64,000 nt of DNA, taken from positions 1 to 64,000 of the forward strand of contig NZ_DIHC01000057.1 in assembly GCF_002419965.1 (NCBI RefSeq). The letters run 5' to 3'. A program made the position numbers and the translations under genes. The DNA is from Pseudomonas sp. UBA5706 (GTDB taxonomy: Bacteria > Pseudomonadota > Gammaproteobacteria > Pseudomonadales > Pseudomonadaceae). Below the pieces are notes generated by a model. It saw only the letters and a list, made by a program, of their open reading frames with translations, was not told the origin of the DNA and searched no databases. Of the stretch, positions 1-8,296 are shown one piece after another (the stretch's first letter is position 1; the number at the start of each line of letters is the position of its first letter).

Positions 1-1
1 C

Positions 2-88
2 AATGGCTGCATCGCCATGAAAAACAGTGACATTCGTGAGGTATGGGATCTGGTCAAGGACGGTACGATGATTGAGATCCGGCCGTAG
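2..88 (+). CDS. L,D-transpeptidase (YkuD family), C-terminal end only
   Basis: The frame is open from the window edge to TAG at 86-88 and encodes 28 residues. It contains NGCIAM, which fits the catalytic Cys region of YkuD L,D-transpeptidases (usual form S-x-G-C-I/V-R-M/L), followed by the typical helix and a final GTMIEIRP strand. These enzymes make 3-3 peptidoglycan cross-links or attach proteins to peptidoglycan in the periplasm. Almost all of the protein lies outside the window, so the assignment rests on this terminal motif alone. Confidence 0.6.
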   Translation, partial: NGCIAMKNSDIREVWDLVKDGTMIEIRP

Positions 89-677
89 CTGTGGACCAGT
101 TAGATACCAGTTACGCGCCAGGGTCACCCGCCGCCGGTTGTTTTGCCCACACGGCGTAGGGTGCAGTGTGCTCGCGATCCGGCACGAAGTGGCAGCAACC
201 CCAGGCATGGGACTTGCCTGGCGCGCCGAATGCGTCTGGTCTTACTGCCGCTACGCGCCAGATCGCGAGCAAGCTTCGCTCCTACGGCCTTCGGCCAGCG
301 TCAAAAGCTGATCGCGATACGGCAGCTCAGTCGCGGGCAAGCCTACGGCCTTCGGCCAGCGTCAAAAGCGGGTCGCGATACGGCAGCTCAGTCGCGGGCA
401 AGCCTGCCGCCTACGGCCTTCGGCCAGCGTCAAAAGCTGATCGCGATACGGCAGTTCAGTCGTGGGCAAGTCTGCCGCCTACGGGCTTCGGCCAGCGTCA
501 AAAGCGGGTCGCGTTACGGCAGTTCAGGGGTGGGCAGCGCCTGCGGGATTTACTCGTCACCACCCCGTGACGAAAAAAACCTCCTGACTGATACCACTTC
601 CATTGACGTGGTATGCAAGTGGTATTACTTTCGGCCCTATCCTCCGAACGTAATAACCATCACTTCGGTCCTTGCTC
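89..677. repeat. Intergenic region with degenerate tandem repeats and a REP-like unit
   Basis: This gap of almost 600 bp holds no convincing gene. A Pseudomonas-type intergenic repeat (TCGCGAGCAAGCTTCGCTCC, 263-282) leads into four tandem copies starting with CCTACGG at 281, 342, 410 and 478, spaced 61, 68 and 68 bp. Each copy carries GGCCTTCGGCC or a variant, GCGTCAAAAGC and TCGCGATACGGCAG. Copies alternate between CTGATCGC and CGGGTCGC just after the GTCAAAAG core. The short frames across this stretch simply translate the repeats. The last 90 bp hold the presumed nagR control region. Confidence 0.75.
591..625. promoter_or_regulatory. Candidate NagR operator cluster
   Basis: ATACCAC (591-597) is inverted relative to GTGGTAT (608-614), and GTGGTAT recurs directly at 619-625, eleven bases on. 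Inverted and tandem heptamers of this kind are typical of GntR/HutC-family binding sites. The cluster lies 53-87 bp before the nagR start, so it probably serves autoregulation and control of the whole nag operon. Direct evidence is the symmetry and position only. Confidence 0.5.
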
Positions 678-1409
678 ATGAATTCACTGCTTTCCCTGCG
701 TCCAGACGACAGCCAGCCGACGCCGCTTTACCTGCAGTTGGCGCGTAATCTGGAAGCGGCGATCCATGCAGGTCTTTGGAAGGCCGAGCAGGCATTGCCC
801 TCCGAGCGCAGTCTTAGCGAAACCCTGAACATATCCCGAGTGACCGCCCGCAAGGCGCTGGAGATTTTGCTTGCACAAGGGCTGATCCGCCGCAGCCAGG
901 GTTCGGGCACGTTCATTACACCGCGCCTGGAACAACCGCTGTCACGCCTGTCCAGTTTCAGCGAAATGCTTCGCCTTAAAGGCTTCACCCCAACCTCCCA
1001 GTGGCTTGAGCGCGACATTACCTTACCGACCCACGAAGAATTGATCCGGCTGAGCCTGTCGCCTACCGAAAAAGTCGCGCGGCTCAAGAGGCTGCGCAAA
1101 GCCGATGGCATCGTCATGGCAGTTGAACTCAGCGCCCTGCCCGCCGCGCTGCTGCCACAACCGCAGGCCATCGGCGATTCGCTTTACGCCCACCTCGACT
1201 CGATAGGTCGGCCGGTGGTGCGTGCCCTTCAGCACATTCGCGCGATCAACGCTTCACCGCAAATGGCCGCACTGGTCGGCCTTGAAACCGGCACCGCCAT
1301 GTTGCTCATGACCCGTATCGGTTATCTGGCCGACAACACGCCCATCGAGCTGACCGACACTTACTGCCGTGACGATTACTACGATTTCGTGGCAGAGCTG
1401 CGCAGGTAA
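678..1409 (+). CDS. nagR: GntR/HutC-family transcriptional regulator NagR
   Basis: This 243-residue protein has an N-terminal winged helix-turn-helix (about residues 10-75, including PSERSLSETLNISRVTARKA) and a C-terminal UTRA ligand-binding domain (about 90-235). UTRA members next to nag genes respond to GlcNAc-6-phosphate or glucosamine-6-phosphate. ATG at 678 is preferred over TTG at 672 because it gives the normal family N-terminus. It heads the nag operon, 46 bp before nagA, which is the order known from P. aeruginosa. It is most likely the repressor of the operon, released by amino-sugar phosphates. Confidence 0.85.
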   Translation: MNSLLSLRPDDSQPTPLYLQLARNLEAAIHAGLWKAEQALPSERSLSETLNISRVTARKALEILLAQGLIRRSQGSGTFITPRLEQPLSRLSSFSEMLRLKGFTPTSQWLERDITLPTHEELIRLSLSPTEKVARLKRLRKADGIVMAVELSALPAALLPQPQAIGDSLYAHLDSIGRPVVRALQHIRAINASPQMAALVGLETGTAMLLMTRIGYLADNTPIELTDTYCRDDYYDFVAELRR

Positions 1410-1455
1410 AGCGCTGCGCAGCTCTAGCGAATCCACCGAATACAACGGAGCCTGC

Positions 1456-2565
1456 ATGTCCGATTTCAACATCCTCACTCCCGACGGCTGGATTCGCGGC
1501 CAGCTGCAGCACCGCGACGGTCGGGTGACCAGCGTTCAGGGCGCCCCGTGCAACCCGCAGGACAACGACCTGCCCTACCTGCTGCCAGGCTTCATTGACC
1601 TGCACGTTCACGGAGGCGGCGGCAGCGACATCATGGAGGGCGCCGAGGGGTTCGCCACCATAGCCGGCACCCACCTGCGTTTCGGCACGACCTCGCTGCT
1701 TGCCACCACCATGACTGCCCCCGCCGTCGAGATCCGTCAGATCCTTGAGCAACTGGGTAGCTATTGTCGGGACCGCGCGCCAGACACCGCCCGCGTACTG
1801 GGCGTGCACCTGGAGGGCCCTTACATCAATCCCGGAAAACTTGGCGCGCAACCCAACCATGCGCACGCTGCGCTGTTAAGCGAAGTTGAAGATTACCTGG
1901 CCATCGCGCCAATCAAGGTGATTACCATCGCCCCGGAAATCGCCGGCCATGTGGCATTGATCAAAGCCTTGTCGTCCCGAGGCGTGCGCTTGCAAATCGG
2001 CCACACCCTGGGCAGTTATGAAGAAGGCGTCGAAGCCCTTAAAGCTGGCGCCACCAGCTTCACCCACCTGTACAACGCCATGAGCGCGCTGCATCACCGC
2101 GAGCCGGGCATCGTCGGCGCAGCACTGGCCCATGCCCGGTACGCCGAGTTGATCCCTGACCTGCTGCATGTGCATCCCGGTGCGATCCGCGTCGCCCTGC
2201 GCTCGATTCCCTGCCTGTACTGCGTAACGGATTCCACGGCCGCCACCGGCATGCCCGATGGTGAATACAGGCTGGGCAGTCACACCGTCACCAAATGCCT
2301 AGGTGGAGTGCGCCTGGCCGACGGCACGCTGGCTGGCAGCACGCTAACCATGGATCAGGCGCTGCGCAATCTGGTGAAGATCGGCGTGACATTGGCCGAA
2401 GCGTCCCAGCGCCTGTCGCAATTTCCCGCGGACTACCTGGGCATCGAAGAGCGCGGTCGCCTGCGACAAGGCAGCTGGGCCGACGCTGTGTGCCTGGATC
2501 GCGACCTGAAAATCACTGCCGTCATGGTCGAAGGAGAGACCCTTGAACTCAAAAATGCTCGATGA
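1456..2565 (+). CDS. nagA: N-acetylglucosamine-6-phosphate deacetylase
   Basis: Cytoplasmic amidohydrolase that removes acetate from GlcNAc-6-phosphate to give glucosamine-6-phosphate. The 369-residue protein shows the metal-site HVH (H50, H52) after PGFIDL, the HLEGPY motif with E120, the GHT histidine, the HLYNAMS segment, and VTDSTAATG with the catalytic Asp at 259. Length is close to the usual 370-385. The start at 1456 is chosen because ACGGAG lies just upstream; the open frame extends further 5' into nagR without family similarity. Its end overlaps the next gene by 23 bp, implying translational coupling. Confidence 0.93.
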   Translation: MSDFNILTPDGWIRGQLQHRDGRVTSVQGAPCNPQDNDLPYLLPGFIDLHVHGGGGSDIMEGAEGFATIAGTHLRFGTTSLLATTMTAPAVEIRQILEQLGSYCRDRAPDTARVLGVHLEGPYINPGKLGAQPNHAHAALLSEVEDYLAIAPIKVITIAPEIAGHVALIKALSSRGVRLQIGHTLGSYEEGVEALKAGATSFTHLYNAMSALHHREPGIVGAALAHARYAELIPDLLHVHPGAIRVALRSIPCLYCVTDSTAATGMPDGEYRLGSHTVTKCLGGVRLADGTLAGSTLTMDQALRNLVKIGVTLAEASQRLSQFPADYLGIEERGRLRQGSWADAVCLDRDLKITAVMVEGETLELKNAR

Positions 2566-3565
2566 GGCGCTGGCCTCTGCCGATGTGATCCGGCGTCAAC
2601 TGGAGGTGCTTGAGCCTCGCCTGATCGACCTGGCGCAACGCCTGCGCGAGGCCGAGCCGCACGTGATCCTGTCAGTCGCCAGAGGCAGTTCCGACCATGC
2701 TGCCAGCTACTTCACCTATCTGGCCATGCAGCTCACTGGCGTGCCGGTGGCCTCGCTGCCGATGTCAGTAGTGACCCTGCATGACTCAGCGATGCGCGTG
2801 CTGGGCCAACCGGCCATTGGCTTTTCGCAGTCGGGGCAAAGCCCTGATCTGGTGGACAGCCTACGCACACTGCGTAAGCGCGGCGCGCTGAGCATCGCCA
2901 TGGTCAACGCCGAAGGCTCGCCCCTGGAACAGGTCTGCGAATACACCCTGCCCCTGAGCGCCGGACCGGAATTGAGCGTTGCGGCCACCAAAAGCTTCAT
3001 CGCAACGCTGAGCGCGAGCGCACGTTTGCTGGCGCATTGGCAACAGGATGGGCCGTTATTGCAAGCCGGTCAGACGCTACCCGAGCGGTTGCATGAGGCG
3101 GCGCGTCAGGACTGGTCGGCGGCCATCGACGCGCTGCGCGACTCTCAGCGACTGATGGTGATCGGTCGCGGCACGGGCTTTGCGATCGCTCAGGAAGCGG
3201 CACTCAAGTTCAAGGAAACCTCGGCTATTCAGGCCGAGGCCTTCAGCAGCGCCGAAGTACGCCATGGCCCGATGGCGTTGGTGGACGATGAGTATCCGTT
3301 GCTGATCTTCGCCACCCGCGGCACCGAACAGGCCAGCCTGCTTACCCTGGCCGCGGACATGCGCCAACGCGGGGCCAAGGTGCTGCTGGCTGCCCCCGAC
3401 GATATCGCAGAACGCGACCTGACCCTGACCTGTGCCGATCATCCGGCCCTCGATCCAATCCTCGCCATCCAGAGCTTCTATGTGATGGCGGCCGCCTTGG
3501 CCGAGGCGCGAGGGTTGGACCCGGACCAGCCGCGACACCTGAGCAAAGTCACCAAAACCCGTTGA
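2543..3565 (+). CDS. SIS-domain glucosamine-6-phosphate deaminase-like protein
   Basis: A 340-residue protein made of two SIS domains, like the isomerase half of GlmS. Motifs are ARGSSDHAA, SQSGQSPD, ATKSFIATL and EAFSSAEVRHGP. In GlcNAc operons this class acts as the NagB-II deaminase turning glucosamine-6-phosphate into fructose-6-phosphate and ammonia; a classical NagB is absent here, so this protein should fill that step. The start is a TTG at 2543: AAGGAG at 2531-2536 lies six bases before it, whereas the in-frame ATG at 2555 would be 18 bases away. It overlaps the end of nagA. Confidence 0.82.
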   Translation: MNSKMLDEALASADVIRRQLEVLEPRLIDLAQRLREAEPHVILSVARGSSDHAASYFTYLAMQLTGVPVASLPMSVVTLHDSAMRVLGQPAIGFSQSGQSPDLVDSLRTLRKRGALSIAMVNAEGSPLEQVCEYTLPLSAGPELSVAATKSFIATLSASARLLAHWQQDGPLLQAGQTLPERLHEAARQDWSAAIDALRDSQRLMVIGRGTGFAIAQEAALKFKETSAIQAEAFSSAEVRHGPMALVDDEYPLLIFATRGTEQASLLTLAADMRQRGAKVLLAAPDDIAERDLTLTCADHPALDPILAIQSFYVMAAALAEARGLDPDQPRHLSKVTKTR

Positions 3566-3604
3566 TGCCACGCCGCTTCAACCCACGCCTGCAAGGACGA
3601 AGTC

Positions 3605-6145
3605 ATGCATAACAATAACCAAATGACGTTCAGCGCTCCGTTCAGCGGAGCGGTATTGAAACTGGCAACCGTTCCCGACCCGGTATTCGCCGGCGGCACC
3701 ATGGGCGATGGCTTGGCCATCGACCCGTTGGATGACGTGCTGCACGCGCCGTTTGGCGGCGTGGTGATCAACATCGCGCGCAGCCGTCACGCCATCAATC
3801 TGCGGGCCGATAACGGCAGCGAGTGGCTGCTGCATGTGGGCATCGACACCGTGGCGCTGGGGGGCGAGGGATTCGAGGCCTTGGTCAAGGAGGGTCAAAG
3901 GATCAAGGAAGGCCAGCCGCTGCTGCGTTTCCAGATGGACCCTGTTGCGCGCAACAGTCTGAGCCTGGTCAGCCCACTGATTCTGCTTAATGGCGACCGC
4001 TTCAGCCTGACGCCGGTTCATCACTCAGGCTCTGTCAATGTCGGCGAGCCGCTGCTGACCATCAGCGCACTCGGTCCCATCACCGCAGACAAAGCGAGCA
4101 GCGACCAGTGCATCGAGCCATCTCGCGGCAGCACGCGCGTGGCACATAGTGGCGGCCTGCATGCGCGTCCTGCGGCGCTGATACGTCAGACCGCGCGCCA
4201 GTTCGCAAGCAATGCCGAACTGCACTTCGCCGGCGCCAGCGCCTCAACCGAAAGTGTGACCGCCCTGATGGGGCTGGGCGTCGCCGAACAGGACGAAGTG
4301 GAAGTGGTATGTCTGGGCCACGACAGTGAAGTGGCGTTGCAGGCGTTGCTCAAAGCGTTATCGACAGCCTCGCCGAATGAAAAACCGCCAGCAGCCGTCA
4401 CACCTCGAACCGGCCCTCATCTGGCCCCTAAAAGTGACGTGTTGAACGGCGTCATCGCCTCTCCCGGACTGGCCAGCGGCCCGCTTTTCCGCCTCGACGC
4501 CCTTGAACTGGAGGAGGACCAGGGCGGCTATAGCCCCGGAGAGCAACGACAGATTCTGAACGAAGCACTGGTGCAGGTGCGTACCGATATCAGCAGTTCT
4601 CTGGATCATAATCAACACGAACAAAGCGCAATTTTCGCCACCCACTTGGCGATGCTCGAAGACCCGGCCCTGCTAGACGCCGCCTACGATGCCATTGATC
4701 AGGGCCACAGCGCGGCTCATGCCTGGAGCAACGCGGTACTGGCGCAGTGCTCGATGCTGGAAAGACTCGACAACCCGTTGCTCGCCGAACGTGCCAACGA
4801 CCTGCGCGACCTGCGCCAGCGCGTGCTGCTGACCCTGCTGGGCGACCGTCGCGATGTGCAGGTTCCGGCAGGCGCGATTGTCGTTACCCGCGAGCTGACA
4901 CCTTCTGACTTGCTGATGCTGGTTAAGTGCGGGATCGGCGGCATTTGCATGGCCGACGGTGGCGCCACCTCTCACCTCGCCATTCTCGCCCGCAGCAAGG
5001 GCGTGCCTTGCGTGGTGGCGTTGGGCGCCGGGGTTCTTGCTCTCCCAGCGGGCCAGGAGGTTGTGCTGGACGCCGACCAGGGACATCTTGAGCTCAAACC
5101 CGATGCGGCGCGCCTGCAACACATCCACAGCCTTCGCGCGCAACGCTTCGACCAGCGCAAGCGTCAGCAACAACACGCGCATCTTGCAGCGCAGACACAG
5201 GATGGCGTGGGCATCGATGTCGCGGCCAACATCGGCTCACGCGCCGATGCTGAAAACGCTCAACTCAATGGCGCGGACGGCGTCGGCCTGCTGCGTACCG
5301 AGTTTCTCTTTGTTGGCCGCAGTACAGCGCCCACCGAAGACGAGCAGCTGTTGGCCTATCAAGCAGTGCTCGACGCCATGCCCGGGAAACCGGTGATCAT
5401 CCGCACTATTGACGTCGGCGGCGACAAGCAGCTCGACTACCTGCCATTGCCTGCCGAGGCCAACCCGGTGCTGGGCCTTCGCGGTATCCGTCTCGGTCAG
5501 GCGCGCCCTGAACTGCTGGACCAGCAACTGCGCGCGCTGCTTCGGGTCAAGCCGCTGGCGCGCTGCCGCATTCTGTTGCCGATGATCACCGAGGTCGGCG
5601 AATTGCTGGACGTTCGGGCGCGGATCGACGCCTTGGCGCAGCAGACCGGGATCAGCGAACGGCCGCAGCTGGGGGTGATGATCGAGGTACCTTCCGCCGC
5701 CCTTCTGGCCGGGCAATTGGCCGAGCACGCTGACTTCCTGTCCATCGGCACCAATGACTTGTCGCAGTACACGCTGGCCATGGACCGCGATCACGCTGGG
5801 CTTGCCGCGCGCGTCGATGCTCTGCACCCCGCGCTGCTGCGCCTGATCGCCATGACCTGCAGCGCCGCAGAGAACCACGGGCGCTGGGTCGGGGTCTGCG
5901 GGGCGTTGGCATCGGACCCTTTGGCAACGGCTGCGCTGATCGGACTGGGCGTACGCGAGTTGTCCGTAAGCCCGCCCCAGGTCGCCGAGATAAAAGCGCA
6001 GGTGCGTGAACTCGACACCCGGCAGTGCCAGGCCCTCGCTCAGCATCTGCTGGGGCTGTGCAGCGCCGAAGATGTACGCGCAGCCTGCGCCACGTTTCGG
6101 GCGCAAGTCCCTCCGCACATCGCAGGCGTTGCACAGCACACCTGA
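3605..6145 (+). CDS. nagF: Fused PTS protein EIIA(Glc-type)-HPr-enzyme I
   Basis: A single 846-residue polypeptide carries three PTS modules. An EIIA domain (about 1-155) has the phospho-His at 77 in LLHVGID. An HPr domain (about 175-260) has His186 in GLHARPA. A complete enzyme I (about 280-840) has His457 in GGATSH and PEP-binding motifs including LRTEFLF and GTNDLSQYT. It passes phosphate from PEP to the NagE permease during GlcNAc uptake. The arrangement matches the P. aeruginosa protein encoded between the deaminase and nagE. It starts 39 bp after the SIS gene and 51 bp before nagE, so it belongs to one operon. Confidence 0.93.
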   Translation: MHNNNQMTFSAPFSGAVLKLATVPDPVFAGGTMGDGLAIDPLDDVLHAPFGGVVINIARSRHAINLRADNGSEWLLHVGIDTVALGGEGFEALVKEGQRIKEGQPLLRFQMDPVARNSLSLVSPLILLNGDRFSLTPVHHSGSVNVGEPLLTISALGPITADKASSDQCIEPSRGSTRVAHSGGLHARPAALIRQTARQFASNAELHFAGASASTESVTALMGLGVAEQDEVEVVCLGHDSEVALQALLKALSTASPNEKPPAAVTPRTGPHLAPKSDVLNGVIASPGLASGPLFRLDALELEEDQGGYSPGEQRQILNEALVQVRTDISSSLDHNQHEQSAIFATHLAMLEDPALLDAAYDAIDQGHSAAHAWSNAVLAQCSMLERLDNPLLAERANDLRDLRQRVLLTLLGDRRDVQVPAGAIVVTRELTPSDLLMLVKCGIGGICMADGGATSHLAILARSKGVPCVVALGAGVLALPAGQEVVLDADQGHLELKPDAARLQHIHSLRAQRFDQRKRQQQHAHLAAQTQDGVGIDVAANIGSRADAENAQLNGADGVGLLRTEFLFVGRSTAPTEDEQLLAYQAVLDAMPGKPVIIRTIDVGGDKQLDYLPLPAEANPVLGLRGIRLGQARPELLDQQLRALLRVKPLARCRILLPMITEVGELLDVRARIDALAQQTGISERPQLGVMIEVPSAALLAGQLAEHADFLSIGTNDLSQYTLAMDRDHAGLAARVDALHPALLRLIAMTCSAAENHGRWVGVCGALASDPLATAALIGLGVRELSVSPPQVAEIKAQVRELDTRQCQALAQHLLGLCSAEDVRAACATFRAQVPPHIAGVAQHT

Positions 6146-6196
6146 CAACTGACATTAAGAACAAGAACAACAGACCAGAGATCAAGGAGAGACGCC

Positions 6197-7882
6197 GTGT
6201 ATCAACATTTCATCGAAGGGTTACAGCGACTGGGGCGGGCGTTGATGTTGCCCATCGCGATCCTGCCCATTGCAGGTCTGCTGCTGCGCCTGGGCGACAC
6301 CGACCTGCTGGACATCGCCATCATCCACTCGGCCGGCAACGCCATCTTCAGTAACCTGGCGCTGATCTTCGCCATCGGCATCGCCGTGGGTTTCGCCCGC
6401 GACAATAATGGTACTGCCGGGCTGGCGGGGGCGATTGGCTACCTGGTGATGACCTCGACGCTCAAAGTGCTCGACCCACACATCGACATGGGCATGCTCG
6501 CCGGGATCATCGCGGGGCTATTGGGCGGCGCGCTGTATAACCGTTTCAAGGAAATCGCCCTGCCGGAGTACCTGGCGTTCTTCGGGGGGCGGCGATTCGT
6601 GCCTATCGTGACGGGCTTGTCGGCGGTGGCGCTGGGACTGCTGTTCGGCCTGATCTGGCCGCCGGTTCAGCAAGCGATCAATTCGCTGGGCCAGTTGATG
6701 CTGGAAAGCGGCAGCATCGGTGCGTTCTTCTTCGGCGTGATGAACCGCATCCTGATTATCACCGGGCTGCATCACATCCTGAACAATCTGGTCTGGTTCG
6801 TCTTTGGCAGCTTCACCGATCCGCAAACCGGGCGTGCAGTCACTGGTGATCTGGCACGATATTTCGCTGGCGATCCCCACGCGGGCCAGTTCATGACCGG
6901 GATGTTCCCGATGATGATCTTCGGCCTGCCGGCCGCGTGCCTGGCGATGTACCGTAACGCGCTGCCGCAGCAACGCAAGCTGATCGGCGGGATTCTGCTT
7001 TCGATGGCGCTGACCTCAGCACTGACCGGCGTGACCGAGCCCATCGAGTTCGCCTTCATGTTCCTCGCACCGATGCTGTACGTGCTCCACGCCTTGCTGA
7101 CCGGGCTTTCCATGGCGCTGGCGAACATGCTGAACATTCACTTGGGCTTCACCTTTTCCGGCGGCGCGATCGATATGGCGCTGGGTTGGGGCAGGTCCAC
7201 CAATGGCTGGCTGGTGTTCCCGCTGGGCCTGGCCTATGCGCTGGTGTATTACGTGGTGTTCGATCAGTGCATCAAGCGCTTCAACCTGAAAACCCCAGGG
7301 CGCGAGCAAGTTGCCAGTCAAGCGTCTCAGGTGGGGCAAAGCGACCGGGCGGGTGCGTACATCCAGGCATTGGGCGGCGCTGAAAACCTGTTGGGCATCG
7401 ATGCGTGTACCACACGGCTGCGCCTGCAACTGGCGGATCGCAGCAAAGCACTTGACGTGGAGTTGAAAGCCCTGGGCGCCATGGCCGTGGTGCGTCCGGG
7501 CAATGCGAGGAGTTTGCAGGTAGTGGTAGGGCCGATGGCCGATGGGCTGGCGGACGAACTGCGCAACGCCCTGCCCCATGCAGCGAAAGCGCCTGTTGCG
7601 CAGACGCCGATGAACACACAAACCCATCGGCCTGTGGATACTGGCCAAGCTGCGCAGTGGTTCAAGGCATTGGGTGGGAAGGATTTGATGGACGTGGAAT
7701 GCGTAGCCCTGACGCGCTTGCGGGTCCAGCTCAAGGATGGGCAATCGCTGGCGGCAAGTCAGTTGGAGGCGCTAGGGTCACAGGGAGTCAGAAGCCTGGG
7801 CAATGGGGTCTGGCATGTATTGGTGGGGGACGGTGCTCAGGGGTTGAGCGAGGCGTTGCGAACCATGGTGCGAGCGCGGTGA
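6197..7882 (+). CDS. nagE: GlcNAc PTS permease EIIC-EIIB with a second, degenerate EIIB
   Basis: The 561-residue inner-membrane permease has an EIIC part (about 1-360, many hydrophobic segments, with the TGLHHILNN and GVTEPIEFAFMF regions) followed by two EIIB-like domains. The first (about 385-465) has the phosphorylatable Cys404 in DACTTRLR. The second (about 480-555) keeps the TRLRVQL signature, but its aligned position is Ala504; a cysteine occurs two residues earlier (C502). It therefore probably cannot be phosphorylated normally. The protein imports and phosphorylates GlcNAc using NagF. AAGGAGAG precedes the GTG start. It is the last gene of the operon. Confidence 0.9.
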   Translation: MYQHFIEGLQRLGRALMLPIAILPIAGLLLRLGDTDLLDIAIIHSAGNAIFSNLALIFAIGIAVGFARDNNGTAGLAGAIGYLVMTSTLKVLDPHIDMGMLAGIIAGLLGGALYNRFKEIALPEYLAFFGGRRFVPIVTGLSAVALGLLFGLIWPPVQQAINSLGQLMLESGSIGAFFFGVMNRILIITGLHHILNNLVWFVFGSFTDPQTGRAVTGDLARYFAGDPHAGQFMTGMFPMMIFGLPAACLAMYRNALPQQRKLIGGILLSMALTSALTGVTEPIEFAFMFLAPMLYVLHALLTGLSMALANMLNIHLGFTFSGGAIDMALGWGRSTNGWLVFPLGLAYALVYYVVFDQCIKRFNLKTPGREQVASQASQVGQSDRAGAYIQALGGAENLLGIDACTTRLRLQLADRSKALDVELKALGAMAVVRPGNARSLQVVVGPMADGLADELRNALPHAAKAPVAQTPMNTQTHRPVDTGQAAQWFKALGGKDLMDVECVALTRLRVQLKDGQSLAASQLEALGSQGVRSLGNGVWHVLVGDGAQGLSEALRTMVRAR

Positions 7883-7892
7883 CACAAACACC

Positions 7893-7960
7893 TGTAGCCG
7901 AATGGCTTGCCGGCGGTGACGTCCTGGAGAACGCTGCCGCCGTCACGCCGGACGGCTACA
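7893..7960. repeat. REP-like palindromic element
   Basis: TGTAGCCG (7893-7900) pairs with CGGCTACA (7953-7960), and the inner GGCGGTGACG pairs with CGTCACGCC with one bulge. This large imperfect hairpin sits between the convergent nagE and NIF3-like genes, a usual place for Pseudomonas REP sequences. It could also end transcription from either side, although no T-tract follows. Confidence 0.6.
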
Positions 7961-7978
7961 AAAGATTTGCGTTGGGCA

Positions 7979-8290
7979 CTAAATGTCTTCCAGCTTCCAC
8001 ACTTCATAAGCCGGTGTTTCATAGGGGTGGCTGCTTTTGAGGGCAGCCACCGCTGGCTTAATCAGTTCATCGGCGACGACCAGCTCTACTTTCCATTCTT
8101 CGACGTACTCGATCTCACCCGCCTGTCCAATGAACGGCTGACTGCCGTCCAGTGGGCGAAACTGGCCATGACCGAGCACCTGCCATGAGCAGTTGTCGTA
8201 AGCACCGATTCGCCCCGCACCGGCGGCGAATAATGCTTGCTTGACCTGCTCCACATGGCTCTGAGGAACGAAGAAGGCGAGCTTGTACAT
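7979..8290 (-). CDS. YqfO/NIF3-like small protein
   Basis: A 103-residue soluble protein starting MYKLAFFVPQ and containing GAGRIGAYDNCSW and a C-terminal HPYETPAYEVW. This pattern matches the inserted PII-like domain of NIF3/YqfO proteins, found here alone without the dinuclear-metal domain. Stand-alone copies are widespread in Pseudomonas at this site next to purL; their function is not known. It is encoded on the same strand as purL and starts 6 bp after the purL stop, so co-transcription is likely. Confidence 0.75.
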   Translation of the reverse strand: MYKLAFFVPQSHVEQVKQALFAAGAGRIGAYDNCSWQVLGHGQFRPLDGSQPFIGQAGEIEYVEEWKVELVVADELIKPAVAALKSSHPYETPAYEVWKLEDI

Positions 8291-8296
8291 CTTCGA

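Noticed and set aside
281..545. Regularly spaced repeats resembling a CRISPR array
   Set aside because: Units are contiguous 61-68 bp degenerate repeats without unique spacers, and no cas gene is near.
143..748. 201-codon frame across the repeat region into nagR
   Set aside because: It translates the tandem repeats and ends inside nagR in a different frame.
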